From Symsagittifera roscoffensis (lineage: Eukaryota > Xenacoelomorpha > Acoela > Convolutidae): DNA of 64,000 bases. This document shows, piece after piece, positions 37,113 to 45,570 of the stretch. The notes under the pieces were generated by a model, which had not been told where the DNA came from, did not search any database, and saw only the letters and a list, made by a program, of their open reading frames with translations. The DNA lies in NCBI RefSeq assembly GCF_963678635.1, contig NC_087068.1, forward strand, positions 45,923,013 to 45,987,012, read 5' to 3'. Each line of letters starts with the position of its first letter. Within the stretch, counting starts at the first letter, position 1. A program made the translations under genes and the position numbers.

Positions 37113-37530
37113 TGGAACCTGATCTAAACTATATTTTATGATTGGATAAATTAGATATTTTACCACTGTAAAGTGTTTAATATTAACCAATCATGATCCA
37201 TCTAACTAACTACCCACTTATTTGTAAGTGCTGAAATTACTTGTAATTTCAGCACCAGAGAGATTTGAATTTAACTTAGAAGATTAGAAATTAGTTGCCT
37301 CTCCAAAAGAACTTCAGCAGCCGCAATAAACCAGTATACCCTAGATCTATTGAGCCTAGCAGAGACTAGTTAAACAGCCTGAGACTAGAAAGTATATGAG
37401 TAAGATTAGGATCGGTATTAGACTAAGAAGTTGCACGAATCTATCCGGTCGAAAATAAGATAGCGTGACGAGCAGACGGTGTACCCTATCCGAAATTACT
37501 CTATGAGTTAACCACATCGGTCCTAACTCA
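37113..37530 (+). repeat. Copy A 3' LTR, 418 bp
   Basis: It starts TGGAACCTGATC and ends CCTAACTCA, giving TG...CA ends. It is nearly identical to 41773-42148 (inverted) and 61458-61796 (inverted). It includes a 13-bp stem hairpin at 37228-37255. The sequence beyond 37530 (CTGGGCTCC...) is not shared with copy B downstream of its LTR. Confidence 0.85.
37228..37255. promoter_or_regulatory. LTR hairpin
   Basis: GTGCTGAAATTAC-TT-GTAATTTCAGCAC is a perfect 13-bp stem with a 2-nt loop. In the copy B LTRs (42006-42033 and 61654-61681) the same element has one mismatch. Its place in the U3 side of the LTR suggests a regulatory or transcript-end role, which is inference. Confidence 0.6.
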
Positions 37531-38654
37531 CTGGGCTCCAACTTTTGGTGAATCCGTGTTGCTCATTGCTTAAGAAGTTTTTTAAAACTTTATTGTACAA
37601 TAATTTGAAATTGATAGCAAAAAAGGTGCAGTCATAATCTTGTGCTTTCTATGTTTTTTTTTCTACCCACATTGCTCTGATTATTTTTCGGCTACCATAC
37701 TCTATGATGAAATTTGAGGGGGATAACGACTCTCGCTAGAAACCGCAAACATTTGCGAGGTTTCCTTAATCTTTTGTTTGGTCAGCCAAGACAAGTCACG
37801 ATTTCTCTTAAAGCACCCATCGTGATGCCAAACATTGTGATTTGAGACTTTCAAGAGGTTTTTGCAGCCCTTTGGAAGAGGTTTTGTTATGGATTCTGCA
37901 ACAAGTCTATCTTTTATTTGAGTTTTTTTTTGCTCTTGTGACATTAAAAACATTACTGGATAAGACTTAGCGTTCTAAGTTTTTAGTTAGGTTATGTAAG
38001 CTTAATATCTGCATTGCGTGATTCATATGCCGAAAAAATTTATGCTACAAGTTTTTGCTTGTCAGTTTCACCAAATTTTTCTAGGTGGAAGTCACTATAA
38101 CAATTAGACTTTTTTAGAAGCCGTTCTCAGGTGTCATCCGGTCCAGAATGGCAAATTGTTTACATATGTGATACATATGATTATATAATTATACAAAAGT
38201 ATGTTATTTATGTTGGTCAAATGACATTGTGTCTATCAAGACAAAAGCGCAGAACTAGAATTAACTTTTTTTGAAACAGTTGTATTTATATATAGATCAT
38301 ACCCTCCGGTTTTAACAAAAACCCCCTAAGAATCAACATATTCTGGTAACGACTTTTAGCAGAGCCTTCGAAGTGGGCGGCTTTAGTAGAAATGGCAGTC
38401 TTTGCAAAGACTGCCACTCTATTTGGTGGACGAGTTCATTTTTAAACAACCAGATTAGAGCATTTTTTAAATGTTTTCATTTCATTGCAATTGCGGATTT
38501 GGGTGGAATAAGTAAAAAGTCTCATAGCTTGTTAAATTTTTTGAGAGAATGAAACACAAAATCCATCGATGATAATTATACAGCTTAAAAATTTTACGTT
38601 TACAAAATATAAAAATAATTTTGGTGCAATTATAACTTAAATTTTAAATCACTC

Positions 38655-39210
38655 ACTGGGTTTTTTGTTCCGACTTTCCTAGCAAAAGTAACGGAATCTT
38701 TGTACTCGGGTTGGCTTTTTTTTCATCAGACAAATTTCGATTTTTTGACTAGCCATTTTTGATGGATTTTTAAAAATATCATTCAAAAGGTATTGTTGTC
38801 CTGAGCTTAATTTTGAAAAGTTATTTCATCTGTGATATTTTTTTTTGTAATTTTATGGGGGTTTAATTATTGGCATCATAGCCAATTTGGGACAATTAAC
38901 GCGCGATATATTTCGCGCTATTAACGCGTAAGCGGAGATTTAATCCGTTTTAGAAATCGTTCACAAAGGAAGCTCACAAATTGAAGGAAGCTTAGTTGCC
39001 GCAATTGATGTGTTACTAGGAGCGAAATTTATCACTTCGTACTTTACATCTCAATTTGTAATAAATTTTCATTTTATTTTATTTAGATTTATTTTTTTCA
39101 TGCTAATACTTAAAAGGCAGTCGAAACATTCAGGGTTTCGCCCTGATACGAGCAGTCTTGTTACTTTTTATCATGAACGTTTTGAACTATTTTTGCAGGT
39201 TGCGGGATCA
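38655..39210. repeat. Dispersed repeat, copy 1
   Basis: Shared landmarks with copies 2 and 3: GTTCCGACTT...CGGAATCTTTGTACTCGGGTTGGC, TTTTTTCATCAGACAAATTTCGATTTTTTGAC, AGGTATTGTTGTCCTGAGCTTAA, GGGACAATTAACGCGCGATATATTTCGCG (38891-38916) and CAGGGTTTCGCCCTGATACGAGCAGTCTTG. The CGCGATATATTTCGCG core is an inverted repeat. Confidence 0.65.
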
Positions 39211-40204
39211 GGCGTCACTTTTGATTATAAGATCGGCTTTTGAGCAAAATTATAACCTACTTTTCGCTGATTGTTTTCTGCTGATTTCAAATCATGGTCG
39301 CAGCCTCAACCAAGGCAATACAATTTGCAAGAAGTCGTTTAACTTTATCTGTAGCTCTTGATAAGTAATTAAATCCCTGCTGCTATAATTAAATCCCTGC
39401 ATGTTATAAACTTAATTGGTTTCGTGAAACCACATGACTTGTCTTTTTCGATTGAGATTGAAAACTGTTATTGTGAATTTGCTATTTTTTGCCATGATAT
39501 TTTTTGTTTTTTTTAGAGTGCACTTTAAGTTCTAAGGATTTCTAAAAAACTAAAAGTTTGTGCAGTTTTTTCGCAAATATAGTTTCCTAATTCAAACTGA
39601 AACCATTAGTTGAAGTATAGTTGATGAAATTAGTAATGCCAGTAATATCGGTATTGAGTTTTATGTTTTTATGCAATTGTGATTTAAACCGTACAGAATG
39701 AGCAAATAAGCTTTTCTTCAGAAGGGAGGGCGGGTTTTTAAAAACGTTGTTTCTTTTTAGACTATAAAAAAAGGACTTTTCGAGTCTTCGTAAGCCACCA
39801 TAAAATTATACGCCAGCAAATTTTCAAAAAACAGATCAAAATGATAATTTTAGGTCCCTTAAGAAAATGTTGGCCAAAAAATGCGTTTTTTTTGGGTGCG
39901 CGCTCCTTAAAAGCTGGATGATCTGGCGCCTTTGGGTAGCGAAGGGGTTAGATTGCTGAGGAAAAGAAGCGATCCTTTCAACCTCTATATATGAATTATG
40001 ACTATAAATATGCAAGTTAAGCGAAAAGGTTAAGTATGTTTATCATGTGTGTTCTCGCAAAGAATTGCCGGTTATTTTAGGTTTTATCCGACTGAACGAT
40101 GAAAACTGAAAACAAAATGGTTACAATTGGTTCAATTTTCTGGAAAAAATGGTTTGTTTTGATATACAACAGGCTCAATTGAAGCATTTGCATCAACATT
40201 ATCC

Positions 40205-40770
40205 TGAAGTTTGTTGACTCCTCGTATTTGTTCTTTTTGTTCCGTCTTTTGAAGAAAACGGAATATTTATGCTCGGTGTGGCTTTTTTATAAGTCAATTT
40301 TCACCAATCGAAATAATTTTTTTTCAATTAAACTTTTTTATACTCCATTAAACATATCGATTTCCCAAGTTCAAGTGTAAAAGAGATGTTTCACCTTTTT
40401 GTAAGTTTCTGGGAGTTTGAAAATTGCAAATTTTGTCATGTTCTGGACTAAAATATGCGCGCTTTGAAGAGTTTATTCATGATGCTGACATCGTAACGCG
40501 AATTATTTATGCGTGGCGAATTATCTCGCCTAACAAAATCCTTTCTAATTGAATTGAGGATAGCTAATTGGTCGTATTAATTTGGTACGACTCAAAATTT
40601 TGCACATGGATATTGTCCAAAATGTATAGGTTTTCAATATTTTCTTTTCCCAAAAACTATTCGATATAAGTTAAGGGACAGTTGGAACTTTCAGGGCTTT
40701 GCCCTGATATACGAGCAGTCTTGTTTTCTCTTCATAACGTTTTGCGTCCAAATATGTTGACATGTAATTG
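40205..40770. repeat. Dispersed repeat, copy 2
   Basis: It shares CCGTCTTTTGAAGAAAACGGAATATTTATGCTCGGTGTGGC and TCAGGGCTTTGCCCTGATATACGAGCAGTC with copy 1, in the same orientation about 1.55 kb away. The CGCG core is degenerate here (AACGCGAATTATTTATGCG). TCAGGGC-TTT-GCCCTGA (40691-40707) is a perfect 7-bp stem. Confidence 0.6.
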
Positions 40771-41572
40771 TTTTTAACAGTTCGAATATAAACTGTTTGA
40801 ATTTGATGCTCTGGAAACAATAATTAGTAGCAGAGTTTAAAAACTGCGTTTACTTTGCTTCGTTTTTATAATTTAAAAATTTAGCTGCATAGGTCTATTT
40901 GGGAGGGAGGTACAACCGAAAAGACCCTAAGTGCCTCTTTTTTTTAAGCATCTTTGATCAAGATCTGGAGCTTAGTTTTCAAATTGTAAGAAAATGTTTT
41001 ATTTTTGTTCAGATGCAGTGCTGTGCTGACTTTTTTCAAGTGCAGTGCTGATTTAAATCATCCGGACAAATCGAATGAACTTGAAATTTAAAACACAATT
41101 TATTTTTCTCAAATTGGCTTGAGTTTAGTCAGAAAAAAATCTGCATAAATGTTACCAGAGTTTTCATGTTGCAATTTGTTGTGCGGTAATCGTGCTCAAA
41201 ACTATACCTCTATACAACAAATTTATTGAACTGAAAATTAAGTCAAAAAGAGTCCCTCACATAGCTCAACAAAGTTCTAGAAAAATAAAATCTCTAAAAA
41301 TCTGTATAAAAACATATTTTTGCTTGATGGCTGAAAAACTTTTGCCGTAAAAAACTCAAAGTCTTTGGTTAAATACAAACTTCAGACGATTTTTGCAGTT
41401 TTTTTAGAAATTTTTATCCTCCTAGGATTTTGTTGAACTGTGTGAGGGTCTCTTCTTGGTTAATTTTTTTTCAATAAATTTTTAGGGGCGAACTTTCGAT
41501 TTACTAAAACATCTCAAAAATACCCATTTTTGCGGTTTAGTTTTAGGCTGGACTTTCGCGAAAGCTTCATTA

Positions 41573-41772
41573 NNNNNNNNNNNNNNNNNNNNNNNNNNNN
41601 NNNNNNNNNNNNNNNNNNNNNNNNNNNNNNNNNNNNNNNNNNNNNNNNNNNNNNNNNNNNNNNNNNNNNNNNNNNNNNNNNNNNNNNNNNNNNNNNNNNN
41701 NNNNNNNNNNNNNNNNNNNNNNNNNNNNNNNNNNNNNNNNNNNNNNNNNNNNNNNNNNNNNNNNNNNNNNNN
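41573..41772. other. Assembly gap (200 N)
   Basis: Exactly 200 N. It removes the last ~40 bp of the copy B 3' LTR and its flank, so the target-site duplication cannot be read. Confidence 1.
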
Positions 41773-42148
41773 ATTTCGGATAGGGTACACCGTCTGCTCG
41801 TCACGCTATCTTATTTTCGGCCGGATAGATTCGTGCAACTTCTTAGTCTAATACCGATCCTAATCTTACTCTTATACTATCTAGTCTCAGGTTGTTTAAC
41901 TAGTCTCTGCTAGGCTCAATAGATCTAGGGTATACTGGTTTATTGCGGCTGCTGAAGTGCTCGGGAGAGTCCAACTAATTTCTAAGTTAAATTCAAATCT
42001 CTCTGGTGCTGAAATTACAAGTAACTTCAGCACTTACAAATAAGTGGGTTGTTAGTTAGATGGATCATGATTGGTTAATATTAAATACTTTACATTGGTA
42101 AAATATCTAAATTATCCAATCATAAAATGTAGTTTAGATCAGGTTCCA
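41773..42148 (-). repeat. Copy B 3' LTR (end lost in gap)
   Basis: 376 bp visible. It is nearly identical to the copy A LTR in inverse orientation; by comparison about 42 bp lie inside the gap. The minus strand starts TGGAACCTGATC after the CCCGGATGGG polypurine-like run. Confidence 0.88.
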
Positions 42149-43682
42149 CCCATCCGGGTTTTACAGAGTTTTTTTAGAATAGTTCTTCTGCAATTCGAAG
42201 GATGGATGATGGAAGTTGGTGTTTGGCGAACATCTTATTTCTTCTGTTTCCTTTTTGTTAAAGAAGTTCCAGGAAGCTGGAGTTAGAGACATAAGACGTT
42301 GTGTCTTCTAGTGACAACGACTAAGTCTTCGCAACAAACTCAAATCTGATTTCAGAATGGTTGGCTATGTCAGGTTTTTCTGTTCTGCGTGGAGAACTTC
42401 TTTTGTGTCTGATCTAGTTTGGGAATGGCGTGGAGATTGTGCGTGGAGGGGATGCCTGGTTACTCGGATCTGTACGTATACTTGAACATCGAGGTGGTCA
42501 TTGGTCTAGTTCAATGAAGTCCTTTTCTGCGAAGTCAAGTCGTACTCTAAATCCTTTGAGTTGTGATTGTGAGTGGCATATCGATTGTGGTTGGTCATTC
42601 TCTCTCGAGTGTAGTGGGGTCGTTTTGTCTTTAGATGTTCGTCCTTGGTGTTGTATTCTGATCTATGTATTTGCATAATGTAATTTACATTTTATAAAAC
42701 ATTTATTAGTTTAATATTTTTTAATTATGATTTTAGTTAGTTGTTTTCACAAAAGCTTTTTGTTTTAGTTCGGTTATTTTGAAGAGTTACTCACCCTTGA
42801 GTAGCTCTTATTAAAAATAGAGGTGTGGTCACAAAGCGTGGATGTAGCGCGGTGGGTTAGGCCGGCTATAGAGCATGCTCAGGACGTCCTTCCTGGTGGG
42901 TTAGGCCAGGAGTGGGAGTATGATTTCATGCGGTTTTTGTGAGGGGTCCTGTTATGTGACAACGTTTTATGTTGGGTTTGTTGTGGTTTTTCTTATGTCT
43001 TGTTGGTTATGTCCTTTTTCCAAAAAGTAAATTGTTCGTGGTATGGGTTTGTCTTTCGACTTTTTTGTGTTTTATTATTTCTTTCTTAGACTTTATAATA
43101 GTCTTCAAAAGAATAAATTATCCAGTTTTAAACTGGGTTAATCCGGTTTGGGTACCGTTGGTTTCCTTTTCTTAGTCATGCTGTTATTCTATGATTTGTG
43201 GTATTTAGTAAGCTGCGTTGGTTAGTTTTGTTTAGTATATGATTCCTTTCCAACCGGGTTAAAGGAAAGTTTGAAACATGTTATTATATGTTAGAGTTGT
43301 TGAGTGTGAAAACTTGAAACTGAAATTCATTATTTTAAACAATTCTTCGTGGGCGAGCTGTGCGAGTGTGGATAGAATTTCTGTGCGAATGAATGAAAAT
43401 ATCAAAAGGTTAGTACTGCAATTGCATTTTATTAATTTATTGCATAGAATTTGGAAATTTACTGCTAGGTATGGGGGAATTTTAAGTTACAAATTTTCAT
43501 CATAATTAGATTTACTGCTTGTGGGGAAAATTTTAGAAATGAATTTACTGCATTCGTATTAAATTTATAAATTTATAAGTGTAAGAGATTAATACAATTT
43601 TTGAAATCTGTTTGATGAAATTTGCGATTTTTATTTGTCTTTTGTGGTCTTTGTAGGTGATTGTCGGATGAAGGCTAAAAAT
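42149..43682 (-). other. Copy B 3' untranslated segment
   Basis: Homologous to 35604-37112. It carries the CCAGTTTTAAACTGG palindrome (43121-43135) and the tRNA-like stretch 42836-42900. Plus-strand frames such as 42430-42678 and 42969-43175 are antisense readings of this segment and have no support as genes. Confidence 0.6.
42836..42900 (+). other. tRNA-like (Pol III A-box-like) stretch
   Basis: GTGGATGTAGCGCGGTGGGTTAGGCCGG contains TAGCGCGGTGGG, which fits the A-box consensus TRGYNNARNNG, in antisense to the element. A convincing B-box is not seen, so it is a tRNA- or SINE-derived relic at most. The copy A counterpart is 36380-36445 (minus). Confidence 0.3.
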
Positions 43683-43761
43683 CTAAAGAAAACATGGATA
43701 AAGTATGGTGAGTTTTTTAATATTTTAATTAGTTAGTAATATTCATTTAATTCATACTTAC
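43683..43761 (-). other. Conserved putative intron after the last ORF (copy B)
   Basis: The minus strand reads stop TAA, CAG, then GTAAGTATG (donor at 43761); the acceptor TTTTCTTTAG ends at 43683 (79 nt). It matches the copy A arrangement. Confidence 0.5.
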
Positions 43762-43764
43762 CTG

Positions 43765-45570
43765 TTAGTCGTCGGGGAAAAAACCGTGGGGGAAGATGTC
43801 GTGAATTAGTTCTGAAGTTGTTAGTAGTTTAGCTAAGATGCGGATGATATTTTTAGTCTGAAGCAGTGGCCAAAGCAATTGAAGTGCCTTAATAGTGGTT
43901 AGTTCTTCAGTGCCAACTGCAAACTCATAAGGTGTGTTTTGGATTAGATTATATAATTTGTGATTGAATTTAGTGTTGTGGATGAATTCTAAAATTGGGA
44001 TTTCTATAGGTTGTACAAACTCGTGCGGGATAAGGAAGGGTCGGGATTCTTCGGCGTTGAAGGTCTTGGTGATGGGACAGAAGATGTACATTTGGGTTAT
44101 GGGGTCATAATTACGAAGAATACCATGAAGGTTAGTATCTTTAATGCAATATGTGAAATTTAGGAAAAATGGTGAAGTGTATTTGGAATTAATGAATTGA
44201 AAACGATGGTGTGGTTGTCTAGAGGGTGTGTGTAGGTCAAAGTGATTTTGGATGAAGCGATAATAACTATATGTGTGGGTTTGTTTAGTGCGCAACATAA
44301 TATCGTGTGAGCAGTGTAAATCTCTTTCGTGTGGTGCAAGGAAATGAAAGGTTAGTGAAAATATTTGGAAGCGTTCTTTAAAACTTTCGTATGCTTGTGT
44401 GTCTGTTAGTGCTTCTGAAATAATGTGATCAAACTTTCGGTCGAAGATGTTTAGTGTAAATATATATGGTGTCTTAATGAAAAATTTCTCGGTAATTTGT
44501 GGATTAGCGAAGCGATCGTCGTCTAAGAATTGATCTTGGTTAGCTCTGATGATGTTGTGATCATAGTATTCGAGTGTATATTCGTTAGCTCTAGGTGCAG
44601 TGTGTGTTTTTAGTGATTTTTTATATCCAACGTAAGTAAATTGTCTAGCGGTTAGTGGTGTAGTGAGTCGATATAGCATGTCCGTATTTCGCTCTATATC
44701 GATGTGAGTGTTACATAAAGGTAAGCAAAGAGGATTAGTAAAATGATAATATGAGGTCCAAGAGAGAGTGGGCATTAAAACGTATTCATCTACAAAGTTG
44801 CGTGTTTCGTTAGTGTCGTGGGGGGTATTTAAGGTGTATTGTGGGAATGAGGGTAAAGTGATGGCTAAAAATTCTTTTGTGTTAGTATGCTTGGGGTGGT
44901 TGATGTATTCACGGGCTGTTCCTGGTTTTGCTGGGAAAGGATGGTTGGGGAACTTTCTTTTAAAAGTGCGGTAAGCTCTATTAGTGTTGAGTGAAGATTC
45001 AGTTGATGTGGATGATGGTGCTAATGATTCAGTATAATTTGAAGAGGGTGTAGGGGTAGGGGGGTTGGATGAATTTATTGTGGAGGAGATTTGGTTTATG
45101 GTTGTGGTATTAAGGTGGTAGGGTTGTTGTTGAAGGGTAATAAAATTATCTAGCTCTGGGGAGATTCGGGGGGTGTCTGGAGAATGAGATGATTGGTCAG
45201 AATGGTATGAGGAGTAGGTTGGGGTAACTTGGGAAGCATAAGAGGGTGTGGGAGTGATTGGGTCAGGGTTATTGGATAATATGGGTTGAAAAGGGGGTTG
45301 AGAAAAATTAGAAGAGTTATGAAAATTATTGGATGGGGATGGTTCTGAGTCGGCAAATTCATCGGGGGTTTCAATATTCGGGTTATTGAGTTGTGAGATG
45401 GAATATAAAACTGAGATGTGTGAATTAGTGTCGGAATTCATGCCTGATGTTACATTACTAGGTGAAAAATCGGGTGGCGGAAAAGCAAAAAGTGGTATTA
45501 TTGGGATTGGAGAGGTAAGATTGGTTGGGTGGGAATTTGATCGATGTAGTGATCCAAGTTGGCGGCTCAT
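43765..45570 (-). CDS. Unknown 601-aa protein, last ORF of the LTR element
   Basis: The start ATG at 45570 overlaps the env stop as ATGA. Residues 1-190 are Ser/Pro/Thr/Asn-rich and probably disordered (QSSHSPDTPRISPELDNF). A basic YRTFKRKFPNHPF segment follows. Residues ~200-601 look globular, with conserved aromatic and His residues (LSWTSYYHFTNPLCL, FDRKFDHIISEAL, TFHFLAPHERDLHCSHD) and an acidic C-terminus ending FFPDD. No signal peptide or obvious membrane segment is seen. It is open over its full length and conserved in copy A, which supports a real protein. I recognise no family. It could be a nuclear accessory, a capsid-like or a matrix-like protein; none can be shown. Confidence 0.75.
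   Translation of the reverse strand: MSRQLGSLHRSNSHPTNLTSPIPIIPLFAFPPPDFSPSNVTSGMNSDTNSHISVLYSISQLNNPNIETPDEFADSEPSPSNNFHNSSNFSQPPFQPILSNNPDPITPTPSYASQVTPTYSSYHSDQSSHSPDTPRISPELDNFITLQQQPYHLNTTTINQISSTINSSNPPTPTPSSNYTESLAPSSTSTESSLNTNRAYRTFKRKFPNHPFPAKPGTAREYINHPKHTNTKEFLAITLPSFPQYTLNTPHDTNETRNFVDEYVLMPTLSWTSYYHFTNPLCLPLCNTHIDIERNTDMLYRLTTPLTARQFTYVGYKKSLKTHTAPRANEYTLEYYDHNIIRANQDQFLDDDRFANPQITEKFFIKTPYIFTLNIFDRKFDHIISEALTDTQAYESFKERFQIFSLTFHFLAPHERDLHCSHDIMLRTKQTHTYSYYRFIQNHFDLHTPSRQPHHRFQFINSKYTSPFFLNFTYCIKDTNLHGILRNYDPITQMYIFCPITKTFNAEESRPFLIPHEFVQPIEIPILEFIHNTKFNHKLYNLIQNTPYEFAVGTEELTTIKALQLLWPLLQTKNIIRILAKLLTTSELIHDIFPHGFFPDD

Larger units (their letters stand above)
25407..37530 (+). 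mobile_element. 5'-truncated Ty3/gypsy LTR element, copy A (decayed)
   Basis: Homology to copy B starts abruptly at the RT catalytic block (AGACGATG at 25407) and continues through RNase H, integrase, two tiny membrane ORFs, the Ser/Thr/Pro-rich ORF, env and the unknown ORF to a complete 3' LTR. LTR, gag, protease and the first half of RT are absent. Lesions include a TGA in pol (26168-26170), a stop in the 76-aa ORF, a frameshift in the 62-aa ORF, stops and frameshifts in env, a TAA in the last ORF (35005-35007), and a 1.1-kb palindrome after pol. No target-site duplication can be tested because the 5' end is lost. Confidence 0.9.
37531..41572. other. Spacer between the two elements, with dispersed repeats
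   Basis: No credible gene. It contains two diverged copies of a dispersed repeat (about 38655-39210 and 40205-40770), annotated separately. The small open frames (37702-37953 minus; 39010-39361 plus) show no recognisable protein features. The right edge runs into an assembly gap, so its true size is unknown. Confidence 0.5.

Noticed and set aside
37531..37560. CTGGGCTCCAACTTTTGG after the copy A LTR as a second primer-binding site
   Set aside because: It begins with TGG-like text, but no internal element sequence follows, so it is treated as flank.
42430..42678. 82-codon plus ORF in the 3' untranslated segment
   Set aside because: Antisense to the element and not maintained as a frame in copy A. 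The sense ORF of 41 codons in copy A (36641) has no ATG in copy B.
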